From Tubiluchus corallicola (taxonomy: Eukaryota > Priapulida > Priapulimorpha > Priapulimorphida > Tubiluchidae), in NCBI GenBank assembly GCA_030141605.1, contig JAQGDQ010000005.1, positions 434,001 through 498,000 on the forward strand: a stretch of DNA of 64,000 bases, given 5' to 3'. Position numbers and translations under genes: made by a program. Position 1 is the stretch's first letter, and each line of letters opens with the position of its first letter. Positions 28,611 to 39,999 of this stretch are shown one piece after another. The notes below the pieces were generated by a model, which did no database searches, was not told the DNA's origin, and worked only from the letters and a program-made list of their open reading frames with translations.

Positions 28611-28984
28611 TGTCTATTAGGTGTTTCCCATGTTGTTCAGTGAGCCACTTTGGGTTGGAGAGTTGTGTTAGTTAATATCAAATTATGACATTGAGCAAAA
28701 GCTAACAGACATTCCCCAATTTCTAAACTGACATTCCCTATTCTCAAAAATCCAACACACATTCCCCAAAAGCCATTTAAGCCCGTCCCTGACTAAGCTG
28801 CAGATTAAATTTACATTGATGCCCTTTTAAAAATATTGCGAAGTGATTAAATGGAAAAGTGGTTCAGTGTATTGTATCTTGCACTTAAATTATTTGAGTG
28901 CCAGCTGTTTAGTAGAGGGGATATTCCGAAGCACGGAACACGAAAAAAAGATTTCTTGTCTTGCAATGATTGATTTTGTTGTGG

Positions 28985-29954
28985 TGTTGGGAGCCGTTTG
29001 GACCACTGCGCCAAGTAGACCAATTGGTCTACTTGGGCTAGCCTAAGTAGACCGCGGTCTACATGGGCTAGCCCAAGTAGACCGCGGTCTACTTGGGCTG
29101 CCCAAGTAGGTAGAGACAGGTCGTGAATTCAGTCGTTAAGTGTACTGACACCGTCCGTTGTGCTTGTTTATGTAATAATAATAATTAAAAACGTTAATAC
29201 ACGTTGAATAATTTATTATACATCTAATAAAATAAAAGAATTTTATTCTGAGCTGGTAGAACGGACAATATTAAATTTGGTTTCGATATTAATGTTGTTG
29301 AAGTGAAAAAACCTCACTTTTTTGCGAATTCAACATTTGTTTAAGGTATATCATTTTTGATTTTGTCTCACTTCACAAACAGGTGATCCGTTTCACTACC
29401 TCTTGGGCAAATAATTGTTTTCTTATAAGTAAACGTTCTAGCGATCTATGTGTCCTACATGGGCTAGCGAGCCATGTAGGACAGTGCCCTACATGTTACA
29501 ATACTACTGATAATATTAAAACTAATTATCCTTGCTTTTCTTAAATGTTAAAAATTACTTTTTGGTGTTGTGAAGGCTTAGCAGCATCTGTCTCATTTTT
29601 AAATTTGCAATTATTTCTGTAATAACTGTGTGCAGAATTTCTCTCTTTAAAGCATTAGATACTAGGTTTGATGTTATGATATATTAATGGAGTTAATCAT
29701 AATGATGAAATTATTGTAAGAAATGCATTTGTAAATTGCCAAGGAATATCCATTTCTAAAAGAAATTTTGTTTTATGCTTTATTATGTCATAACAATACT
29801 TATAAACAATGGTAATATAAACTGGAAACAAGTTTTGCCAGAGCAAGTTTCTCGACAAAACTCGCTAGTGTCCTACTTGGGCTGCCCATGTAGGACACTA
29901 CTTTTAGCGCATCAAGTGGTCTACTTGGCGCAGTGGTCCAAACGGCTCCCAACA
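28985..29954. mobile_element. 970-bp palindrome-rich terminal-inverted-repeat element
   Basis: Perfect 38-bp terminal inverted repeats (28985-29022 and 29917-29954), starting TGTTGGGAGCCGTTTGGACC. They are flanked by GTGG on both sides (28981-28984, 29955-29958), a probable 4-bp target duplication. Perfect palindromes lie at 29011-29036 (26 bp) and 29071-29098 (28 bp), and near-perfect ones around 29045-29064, 29451-29483 and 29867-29899. All are built on a CTAC(A/T)TGGGC core. The AT-rich middle has no transposase, so it is a non-autonomous element. Superfamily not assigned. It appears inserted into LINE-derived sequence. Confidence 0.85.
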
Positions 29955-29958
29955 GTGG

Positions 29959-30060
29959 TAATCATAAGCATGGCCTGTTCTATGGCTTGACGAACTGGAT
30001 TATCATCAGGTAGTCTAAACATATACCCAATCCATCTTTAACGGCGCTTTTTTATTTTTC
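29959..30060 (-). mobile_element. LINE C-terminal remnant
   Basis: Minus-strand translation contains RWIGYMFRLPDDNPVRQAIE, preceded by KKRR and one stop codon. It closely resembles the RRxRWIGHVLRMPDD block at the extreme C-terminus of many LINE reverse transcriptases. The reading continues past the 970-bp element, suggesting that element inserted into this LINE copy. Confidence 0.5.
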
Positions 30061-30101
30061 TTGGCCAAGGTTTTTTTTACTTATTCGTACAGATTTTTAT
30101 T

Positions 30102-30872
30102 TTAGGTTTTCTTTGAGGATCCAAACACCCAAAATGTTTCTGTAATGTCACCTTTGAAACGCATAAAAAAAACTTGCAGGAGGACAAATGTTAATTTAGA
30201 TTTTGCACAGAAAGATTTAAACACTTCAGCACTGATTCTTAGAGATAAATGTACGTGGGGCATTACAGCGAACAATGAGTCCTGGCATAAAGAGGTGAAC
30301 AGAATCTTGTTCCTGGACGTATAATTCATTGGATGATGATGATAATGATGATCATCATGGCTATGATGGTGATTATGTGAGTGCTGACTCAGTGTCAAAC
30401 TGTCTTGAGATCTCAAAGAATGTCTATGAACATAGAAATGGACTAGATCAGCAAGACAAGATGGATCTAGGTCATACAAAAATTCGAAAGTAATCAGCAA
30501 TAGTCTAAAAATGATACGTTGTTTGACGGGGAACCAGTGCAACTCCATTAGAGTCGGAGTAATATGATCAAAACGTTTAGTTTTAGTAACGACTCTAGCA
30601 GCCATATTCTGAAGACGTTGCAAATAATCAACTTCATATGCTGGAATACCAATTAACAAAGAATAACAATAGTCAAGCCTTGATGAGACTGAAACATGAA
30701 GAAGTTGCTCAGTTGCAGATTTTGTCAGAAATTTACGAATCATGCCAATTTTGTAAAGATGAAAATGAACAGATTTACCAATGTTATGAATTTGAGCTTT
30801 CGTGGAACTATGACTTACTAGACACAAGCCATGTTGTCGGATGCCTTGCATGCAGTTGCTGTATTTTTTCAA
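30102..30872 (-). mobile_element. CR1/L2-type LINE reverse transcriptase 3' fragment
   Basis: A 256-residue open frame on the minus strand. It carries the C-terminal reverse-transcriptase thumb signature of CR1/L2/jockey-like elements: IRKFLTKSATEQLLHVSVSS, RLDYCYSLLIGIP, LQRLQNMAARVVT, HWFPVKQRIIFRLLLITFEF. The catalytic palm (FADD/YADD) lies upstream in this family and is absent, so this is a 5'-truncated copy. A His-rich tract (around 30330-30380 on DNA) interrupts the usual tail. It results from CAT/ATG trinucleotide expansion. Confidence 0.8.
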
Positions 30873-31002
30873 ATTAAAACGTGTGTTTGTTATGCTTTAG
30901 CTTTTTGGATAAAATGTCTGCCATTACAAAAATTTTAGATGTAAATTTACTACATTTTTGTTTTTAAAAATTGCCTAGGTCGAAGAGATCAGTACTACAA
31001 AG

Positions 31003-34000
31003 ATGAACCAGTTTAGTAGTTTTGCAAGATATGGTGGAATAGCGTGCACTTTGGCAATACCTATAACATCTTATATGTTACCACAGTGGCTTGCGCTAGA
31101 TTACTACAGAAAGTTTTTCCAGATGTATAAAGGTGGTGAAAACATGCCTATCTCACCTAATGTACTTTTAATGGTAGAGGAGGTAAGAAATGATGTATAA
31201 ATTCTCTTTGATTTTGCGTAATTAAAAAGCTTCAACTTTCGTATCAGAACAAAGCAGCTGTGCAGGTTTTTTCACTTGATACACCTTGGCGTTTGTTCAG
31301 GCTACAGAATTTAGTGTGCAAAAGTGTTTTATTTTTTAATGAAAAAACAATGCATTATGGAGCTCATTTATTTTAGAATGTGACTGTTCTCTGGTCAATG
31401 ATCTTGAACTTCTTACTTTTTCCTTTTGGTCATTGCCTATTGATCCCATGTTACTCCAGAAAAAAACTTGATGTCCATAAGCAGCGTGTAGCATGTAGCA
31501 CTTTAGAAAGCAACTGTACAATGTGCATACACCATGATGGCCCTCCAACACTGCAGCAGTAATTGTTAAATTTGTTATACAAATATTTTTTCTGTAATAC
31601 ATCTTACAAGTTATAATGTTAGCAGTTGACTGGTATGCCGTTTTTCCTTTAAATATTTAATTAAAAATAAGGTGCATAGAGTATGTTTGGATGCAGTTCA
31701 TCACAAAATTTCTCATTGATAAAAATTCTACCAGATGTACATAAATCAAACTGAAGACATAGTTGTCAACTGCAGTATATAGGATAATAACCTTTTTTTG
31801 AGTTACTCGCAAATATCTTTGTCTCCGTAATTTGTATCTCTTAGCCTATTACCATCATTTCAGAAGCAGTAAGTAAAGACTGTGTAGCATATTCGTGTAT
31901 TATTACCATCATTTGAAGCACAGAAAACGAAGACTATATTGATTGTTTGCATATTATTGAACAAATTTATTAGCTATATAAGTCATGTTTTGCAAAAGTT
32001 TTTTATTATTCCTGTTGTTTTATGGCATGATGTGGGTGGTGTCATGTGGTGTGCTTTGGTGTTTTCAACATTGTGACATCACAATAGAGCACTACAGAAA
32101 AGTTATTGAATGACTTAAAGGAGATAATGGAAGTGCTTTCCATTCCAGAATAGTTCACAAATAGGGCTGAAAATTTGTGCAGTGTGACTAAACAAATCTA
32201 GAAAGGCGTTTTCTGTACAGAAAATATTGCATACATATAGAAATGTGTTCTAGTGAATGCTCTGAGCCAGTGAGCTCCAGGTATAGTGGGCTTTAGTCTT
32301 AATGAGCTGTAGCGTGAGGGAATGGTCCAGCTCATAGATCTTCAGGCTTGGCAAGTTCCAGTTTAACTCTTGCCAGGTGACTCCTGTGCGTAAGCCAAAT
32401 ATGCCAATTTCCCCCAATCAGACACTGCACCTCGGCTCAGGAGGCTCCACACTAAAAAGTAGAGTAAGCTACTTTCAGCTCTTTGTGTATGCTTAACAAT
32501 GCATTGCAGCGAGTGATAGCTACCAGTTTTTGCTATCACTTATTGCAGCTATAATTGCCATCAGTTTTAAGCTTCTGAAGATACAGTAAACTCCACGTAA
32601 TTCAGATGTCTCGTGGCCAAAAAATCTGTCAGAATTCCATAGTGAACCGAGTTAGGTGAAGATGCAAATTCGTGCTTGCGTGTAGATATTTATTGAAATG
32701 AGAAACTTCGTGGCCAAATGTTACTTAGTTTGCTTTAAAGTGATTAACTGTCGAGTGACACCATTTGTCTTGAATAATCTATTTAGAAAATGCCCGGCAT
32801 TAGTGGCAGTTACATACCTTCCCCACAGCAATTGAAGATGGGATCGCCTAGTTGTCATAATTAAACAATCAGCAGTGAAGTTTAACATTCGAGATTGGGC
32901 AAGGTTTACAGTTTATACACTCTCGTGCGCACATAAAAATACCTTCTGCATTTATTGAGAAAGATATTCTGTCAGGCCCTACTGATGCCGACACTGGTAG
33001 TCCGATAAATAATACTCAAATTTTTATTGAAAAGGCAGAATCTGTGAATTAAAGAGTAGAGTAAGCTACTTTCAGCTCTTTGTGTATGCTTAACAATGCA
33101 TTGCAGCGAGTGATAGCTACCAGTTTTTGCTATCACTTATTGCAGCTATAATTGCCATCAGTTTTAAGCTTCTGAAGATACAGTAAACTCCACGTAATTC
33201 AGATGTCTCGTGGCCAAAAAATCTGTCAGAATTCCATAGTGAACCGAGTTAGGTGAAGATGCAAATTCGTGCTTGCGTGTAGATATTTATTGAAATGAGA
33301 AACTTCGTGGCCAAATGTTACTTAGTTTGCTTTAAAGTGATTAACTGTCGAGTGACACCATTTGTCTTGAATAATCTATTTAGAAAATGCCCGGCATTAG
33401 TGGCAGTTACATACCTTCCCCACAGCAATTGAAGATGGGATCGCCTAGTTGTCATAATTAAACAATCAGCAGTGAAGTTTAACATTCGAGATTGGGCAAG
33501 GTTTACAGTTTATACACTCTCGTGCGCACATAAAAATACCTTCTGCATTTATTGAGAAAGATATTCTGTCAGGCCCTACTGATGCCGACACTGGTAGTCC
33601 GATAAATAATACTCAAATTTTTATTGAAAAGGCAGAATCTGTGAATTAAAGTTGTGCAAATTATTTAGGAAACAAGGCAATTTACATGTGACACATGCAT
33701 AAATAAACTTGTAGCATTTACTGATTAGTTTTCCCTTTGTTTTACACCACACTGATGGGGCAGCCGGGAATGCCCACATTCATTGTATTGACCATGTTTC
33801 TGCATGTCCGAGATAAGCGGAGTCAATACAATGGGTTTTGCATAATTTGTTCCCTAAAAAATGCTGAATTCAGCAACATATCGCACAAAAAGTTCCAAGT
33901 TTTGCGATTGCTTTATATAAAAAAATTTGTTCTATCAAATCAATCTGAGATGAACAATATTCCCAATTACACGGAACCGAATTACGCAGAGTTTATTGTA

Positions 34001-35483
34001 TTTATATGAGCAACCTAAACTACAATTTCTAAATTTGCTTAGTAGGGCACATTATTACTGTTTTGATTAAACTTTCAATATGGACAACCTGTGTGGCACC
34101 ATAAACAGCTAAAGCAAACATTAACATTTTTTTATTTGTATAAACCTACAGAAGTTTTTACAGTAACCTGTGATAAAATAACTATATTGTAACTTTATGC
34201 GCACTCATGTCTCGACAAAATATAAAGTAGCTATATTCATATAGAATCAGACACAAGTCTCATGCACAGGATGCCCCAGAAATATGTACCGTTTCAGTGA
34301 TGATCTACATATTTCGTTTGGTACGTGTTGGGCTCACATATGAACAATTTTATATAAAAATATAGGTGTTTGGTGTATTAACTATCTTTTTATGTGTACA
34401 TGTTAATTTCTTTCCTTTTTGTCATAAAATATAAAGGCTATAATGACATATTTTTAAGATTGTACAGATTTTAGCTGGGAACCTGGCCAGCCAAAATTGT
34501 TTCTAGTCGAGCCACTTGGGCCCACACCTCCTAAAGCCAGCCCTGCTCCCAAGCTTGTGAGTTCTAGTCTTTTAATTTTTCCCTGCTCGACTATGATAAA
34601 ATTAGTACCATTAAAACAGCTAAGTATTATTACAAAGCCGTTATTAGACATTTTATTATCATATTATGTGAACTATGTGCATCTGTTTTTTTTCTAGGAA
34701 GCTAAGAAATCATTAACACGGCGTCAGCAGAATAAAACAGTGTTTTTCGTGGCATTCGGGTTTGACCCTATACATAAAGGATCTCTTTCTTTTAAAACAG
34801 GTGCTATAGTTGGATTACCAGTTCACTTTGCCTATGAAAATGAAAAACAGATAGACAAAAGTAGTATTCGTGTCGGAACACGTGATGAAGTACATTGGCA
34901 TACAGATGCAGGAGAAAAATTGTTGAAGTCTCTTGTTCTTAGTCCAGAGGGAAAACGTTTTGCCATAGCACGTGAACTGGAATACATAAAATGGCATGCA
35001 CCTTTGTATAATACCCTCATAGCTGCAGCTGCTACCATTATCACATTTTCTCTATATGGCAACCTGGAAGCTACATTTCCTTTTTTTAAAAAGAAAATGT
35101 CTTCGAGACTATCTTTGCTTAGCATTTCAGCTGTAATTGGAAGTACTTTGTTTTGCTTTATGAAAGATGCTTTATCTTGGCATATAGATGAGAAAGTAGA
35201 TGAAAAATTAATTGAAAAAGGATTGCCTTATGTAGAAGGTGGGATAGAATTTTACAGTAAGTTGTTGGCTCGCAATATAGCATTGCGTGATTTGTTAGGA
35301 AAGAAAGGAGAAAAACGTTTCACAGCTTGTGGTAATGATAACAGCATAGTTCGAACTGTAAGCAAGCCTTACACAGCACGTTATGATTATATAAAAAAGT
35401 GTCTTGATAATGTTACAAAAACTTCAAAAGACCTTCATGATGTAACATTGAATGATAAAATGAAACAAACTCATGATAGCTGA
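31003..35483 (+). CDS. TMEM177: TMEM177 homologue, mitochondrial inner-membrane protein (complete, 2 exons)
   Basis: In mammals TMEM177 is an inner-membrane protein that binds COX20 during early cytochrome c oxidase (COX2) assembly. Exon 1 is 31003-31182 (60 codons, donor GTAAGA) and exon 2 is 34698-35483 (acceptor TTTCTAG). Both are in phase 0, giving 321 residues (human is 311). An in-frame TAG at about 30977 supports the chosen ATG. Hydrophobic segments lie at about residues 12-30, 165-182 and 198-216. Family blocks seen: GAIVGLP; SPEGKRFAIARELEYI; and GGIEFYSKLL-(x)n-ALRDLLGKKGEK near residues 241-266. An AATAAA at 35541-35546 follows the stop. The intron carries a transposon and a tandem duplication. 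Human TMEM177 has its coding sequence in one exon, so this intron position is a difference (from memory). Confidence 0.9.
32458..33651. repeat. 597-bp perfect tandem duplication
   Basis: Copy 1 (32458-33054) and copy 2 (33055-33651) look identical by eye along their length. The junction is ...GTGAATTAAAG|AGTAGAGTAAGC. The unit contains the left end of the pogo-like element plus about 126 bp of flank. Identity implies a very recent event or an assembly artefact. In the TMEM177 intron. Confidence 0.92.
32584..33998. mobile_element. pogo/Tigger-like non-autonomous element, internally duplicated
   Basis: The left terminus CAGTAAACTCCACGTAATTC and the reverse-complemented right terminus CAATAAACTCTGCGTAATTC match at about 16 of 20 positions. 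Each is flanked by TA (32582-32583 and 33999-34000), as expected for Tc1/mariner-type insertion. The sequence style resembles Tigger termini. A second copy of the left end at 33181 comes from the 597-bp duplication, so the original element was probably about 818 bp. No transposase. Located in the TMEM177 intron. Confidence 0.65.
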
Positions 35484-35540
35484 TTGTAACTAGAATTATA
35501 ATTTACTTAGTATCAGTTATTACATTGTTCTAGTGGTAAA

Positions 35541-35546
35541 AATAAA
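35541..35546 (+). terminator. Poly(A) signal of TMEM177
   Basis: AATAAA 58 nt after the TGA stop, with no competing canonical hexamer between. Good position for the 3' end of the transcript. Confidence 0.6.
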
Positions 35547-35599
35547 AGTCATGTAACAAGTTTTCTGAAATTTGAAGTGAATTGTTGCTGTTGCATGTG

Positions 35600-36425
35600 T
35601 TCCGAAGTAAGCACTGCTTTTCACGATACAATGTGTATTATACAGTTAAGCTAATATTTTTGTTTTACTCCACAAAGAATTATTATAGTTATCATGTTTC
35701 AAATGTTTTAAAATTTATGGCAGCACAATAATTTACAAACATTACCTAAAATGTCATGTTATGTAAGATCTAAATGTATGTATAAGTCGAATCATTAAAA
35801 TTATAATTATTAATGAACTTCAGTCATTGTCTGCTGCAGGTCATTTTTTAAATTTAGGCTCCTAAAATACTGTACTAAATTGGAAAAATGACAATCATCC
35901 AATATTAACAATTAAAGGTTAAATGACTTAAATGAGGCAAGAAATTATTAACACACATGTGAAAGACAGAGCGTTTTTTATGCAGTAGCCACTAGCCAAA
36001 TTAATTTAGTCATACTTAAACTTTACAACATACTTATTAAAAATCTTATTGTGCACTGCAACCTCTGTAGTTTAGATTGATAGGATGATCAAAGGATACT
36101 ACAAAAAACCATTTTTGTAAAACTGAATTTAGTAAATGAGATATACTCATTAATAACCAGATTTACTTCAGAATATTTTTTCCTGTTGGTTTGTTGTGAT
36201 TGTTTGCACTTTGATGGTGAAATGCGTTAAACATATATTTACTACAGATTACATTGCTTTTTTAACTGATTTATGCCACTTGATGTTACTTTTGAATTTT
36301 TTCATTGTGGCGTACTGATGTCAATGAGGTTAATGAAGACAGAATTTGCCTTCTTGGGCAAGATTTATTTTTTATTTATTTTTTGCTTTTCTGCAGTTTA
36401 ATATATGAAACTTTGTAGAAGTATA
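35600..36425. other. Intergenic region downstream of TMEM177, nothing recognised
   Basis: AT-rich unique-looking sequence. No coding signal, and no terminal repeats that I can identify. Confidence 0.5.
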
Positions 36426-36428
36426 GTT

Positions 36429-37469
36429 ATCATTGGCGTACGGGTGGGGGGGGCGTACTGCCTCCCCAAATTTTCAGGTTTCAAAAGATTCAGGCAAAAT
36501 TGACACCCAAATTTGGGCAGAACTGCCCTTTATGTTTTCAGAAAATAGTCTTTTCAACTTCCTGGAATTCAAATATGGCCCGAATCTTGAGAAAGTGATA
36601 TTTATGCCATGCACCTGGATGCCCGAATCGATCTCACAGGAGGCGTCGTCCGCGCCGACTCCCGGTCCCAGACTGGGAGTTAGAGTGGTCTGGAAAAAAT
36701 TAGCATTTGCAAAATTCAAAATATTCTAATCGCTGGGTTCTCTCCAGGTCTCCGATTGTTTATAAAACTCTTATCGCTTCCTGTCTTCGGTGCTCGCACA
36801 TTGATTGTTCGCCAGTGATTATCAAATACAAATTCCCCATTATTTCATATTATTTACAAAATCCCGACTTTGTGCTTTCCGATTTCTGGTCCTTTGATAA
36901 ATAATTTGACCGACGTGAGAAAGTGGCTAGTGTCTGTGCATAGCTGCATTCTTAATTCTTGCATCTTGCGTGGTGATTGCTGATTTGACAGATTATGTAA
37001 CCAATTCGTATATCAGTCATGAAATATGGATAATTCCTCTTTACTGGTCCATTGCTGTGTCATCTCAGTCATTCAATGTTCACTGGAAGTAAACTGTTCT
37101 GTTCTGGAAGTTAGCGCCGCACTTCTGGTTCTTAGGACACTGTTTCTACCATAATCAATGATAATCTTTGAAACCTAATGATCCAGGTGCTTGTGCATAA
37201 TCAAACCAGCACAGCTTATCAAGATATCTGGTCATATAGGTCATATCATGTGTTGTGCATCACATTTCAAATTGGCTAATAAATAATGTTGATCACCTTC
37301 ATGAGCTCAGTCTTATGTCATCAAAAATGATGCGTTTTTGTATTCGCTATCTGGAACTTAGTAAGGTTGTACTTGTTGAAACGGGGGCCTAATAATCGGG
37401 TGAAATTTTAAGAATTCGGGCAAAGAATGCTCTGCCCCCCACGATTCAGGGACCCCATATGCCTATGAT
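36429..37469. mobile_element. 1.04-kb inverted-repeat DNA element
   Basis: The left end ATCATTGGCGTACGGG and the reverse-complemented right end ATCATAGGCATATGGG match at 13 of 16 positions. AGTT flanks both sides (36425-36428, 37470-37473). The subterminal regions are G-rich on the left and C-rich on the right, unlike the AT-rich surroundings. An open frame at 36433-36729 has no recognised domain. Non-autonomous; superfamily unassigned. Confidence 0.55.
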
Positions 37470-37593
37470 AGTTATCTATTTTTAATGATTGTAATAAGAA
37501 ACAGCACTGGTTGGAATTTAAATTAAATAGACCAGTAACTTTTAATAACTTTTTATTCTTAGTATCCCTGACAATTGATAAGATATACTGATA

Positions 37594-37637
37594 ATAATGA
37601 TGGTGTTAATGATGATGATGAGATGATGATGGTAATG

Positions 37638-37668
<31 letters not shown>

Positions 37669-37680
37669 AAAATAATAATT
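37594..37680. repeat. Compound trinucleotide microsatellite (ATG/AAT)n
   Basis: Imperfect GATGAT repeats run into TAATAATAATATTATTATTATT, itself a small palindromic AT hairpin. Confidence 0.75.
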
Positions 37681-37685
37681 CAAGA

Positions 37686-37970
37686 ATAAAAAATTGCCTT
37701 TCTACAACTGGATCAAGATTTCCCAGTAGATAATGTAGTTAAGCCTTAGGCTTAGACAGATAATCATTCAAAATGATTATCTGGCATGCACTGTTTGTTT
37801 GCATACAGGTTGGTGTTGAAGAATGGCTCAATAAAAAAATTCCCTTTCTACAACTGTATCAAGATTTCCCAGTAGATAATGTAGTTAAGCCTTAAACAGA
37901 AGATTCGGTTAAAATGATTATCTGCCATGCACTGTTTGTTGCATACAGGTTGGTGTTAAAGAATGGCTCG
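37686..37970. repeat. Diverged tandem duplication, about 145 bp x 2
   Basis: The two copies share the block TACAACTG(G/T)ATCAAGATTTC, then CCCAGTAGATAATGTAGTTA, and a 3' block GCATACAGGTTGGTGTT. They start near 37690 and 37838. Small indels separate them, so this duplication is older than the 597-bp one. Confidence 0.7.
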
Positions 37971-38657
37971 CCTGATCAATGATACTACCAATAATACTCA
38001 TAATAAAGAGAAGGCTGCTGATGAATTAAAAATTTTCGCTCAAAAAATAAAAAAATGTTGAAATCACCAAGTTATTAATGACATGTATTGAACAAACTAA
38101 GTCTGCAGTACCACTATACTAGCAACAGGCAGAATGATTTTATGCTCTGGCCCATGACAATGAAGTACAGGACAATTACGTCACTGAATAACACCCCATT
38201 TTGCTGCATTGCGAAACTCACCACGCTCCTAAAATTCCGACACTTCAAACTTTGACTGCATCCAAGTTATAATGGTTTTGCCATTTTACTTTAACCAGTA
38301 GGGTTAATATTCTTTCATAGCTCTGCTACATAGACAATGTATTATTTCTTTACTTTGGATTTGAGTATCATGCCGGTCTTTGGTTGATGTGAAGTATTCG
38401 AATAAACAGCTTGTATAACTCGATGTAATACAGTCAACTAGCTAATGATAAATGGGTCTATAATTAATTTTTCTATTATATTTGCAGGGTGAACTGGATT
38501 AAACAATTAGGCTTCATATATTTTGCAAGCACCTTCTTTTCATTGTTGTACTGGTTCATGACTGAAATGGCAAGTCTGGACAACTAAGCTGACAAGTTGT
38601 GTTGTAACTGATAAAACCATATCAACAACTAGCTTAGGGCAAGAAGAGTTTTGCGGG

Positions 38658-38742
38658 TTTGGCAGCTTGGTGGGTTTGGCAGCATGGCAAGTTTGGCAGC
38701 ATGTCGAGTTTAGCAACGTGACGGATTTGGCAGGGTGGCATG
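38658..38742. repeat. 17-bp minisatellite, five units
   Basis: Units of the form TTTGGCAGCATGGCAAG with variants, in register at 38658, 38675, 38692, 38709 and 38726. This generates the Cys/Pro-rich open frame on the minus strand (38540-38956), which I do not regard as a gene. Confidence 0.85.
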
Positions 38743-39822
38743 TTGGTAAAGTGCATGGGCATGCTGGGGTGTGGTGTGTGCTTAGGCTGTCAGAAATGTG
38801 AAAGCTAAAGCATAGTGTTGGGAGTTGCACTAGTTTTGTAAAAGTTGGGGTGGGAAGTGTATAGGATGAAAGGTTATGTGGCAGAAAGCAGCTTAAGAAA
38901 ATTCCACAATCTTGCATATTTAACTGATACCTATCAGGCACCATATATATATACACCTATTAGTTTTAGCCACTATTGTGTCACGGATTCCTGTGATTGA
39001 GTTCTAGTCTGTTATTATACCTTTCTTTTACAGCATTGCAAACTAGTTTATTCCGGTTCTACAACCTTTGCAAAATTACCTAGAGTCATTCAATTAAGTT
39101 AACCTTGAATTATTTATACGGGCTTCATTCCAAAGCTATAAATTCCTTCGTCACCCTTGTACAGGTGACCATATAACGCTTGCTTTTCCTTCAAGCAAAC
39201 GTCATATGATCCGCCTAATTCGTTAGGTTATTTTTTTCCCTTTCTTCAATAGTTTTTTTATGGTTATGTGCTGATGTGTCTCTGTAATTAGGTTTACTGC
39301 TGTGATAGAAAGTAACTATGTAATTGCGACAAATCTTGTGAGTTGAATAAATTATATTTGGGTGGCCACTCCTTTAATCCAATGGTTATGCGGTTTTTTG
39401 TTAAGAGTCAAAATTTGGTCTAAATTATATGTTTCAGTAGCAGCAAACCATTCTAATTATCAACTCGTAGACTTAAGCGTTATGCACCTTTCTCTATAAA
39501 AAATATACTAGACTATATACACTCCCACGTATTTGTTTAATTAAGAACCAGGCCGATGTCTCTCCCACAAACGTCCGAAAAAATGAGCATTTTTCACATA
39601 TGTAAGCGACTACGATGACAAAATTTACTGCCGTTATACAAGGTTAGAATGGTAATAAAATTCTCTCTCTTTTCGTGTCTAACCATCTGAATTTTGTTTT
39701 ATTGGTCAGGTACTTCCACTGAGAAAAAATAACGAGAAACTCAAATCCTAGTTGGCAGGTTTAAGTAACGATGCTTTCACAATAATTTAAAACCTATGTA
39801 AGGTTATAGTTTAGACTGTAGG

Positions 39823-39898
39823 CATTGTCTAGATATTGAGTCTTCAAGTTGGTGGTTAAGCAATGTCTAGATATTGAGTTTTCAAGTTGGTGGTTAAA
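39823..39898. repeat. 38-bp tandem duplication
   Basis: Two near-identical copies of a unit containing ATGTCTAGATATTGAG and TTCAAGTTGGTGGTTAA. Confidence 0.75.
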
Positions 39899-39999
39899 AA
39901 AGGGAAGCCATGCAACCTGTTAATCAGTGTGACGGTCATTTATCGTTATTTACTAAATATCTATGGTGCGCATTAGACTGTGCACTGACTGAAGTAGTA

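Noticed and set aside
32458-33651. LTR pair of a retrotransposon
   Set aside because: The 597-bp copies are directly adjacent with no internal region and lack TG...CA ends, so a tandem duplication fits better.
38540-38956. 138-codon Cys/Pro-rich minus-strand frame
   Set aside because: It is produced by the 17-bp minisatellite and simple sequence around it; no domain pattern.
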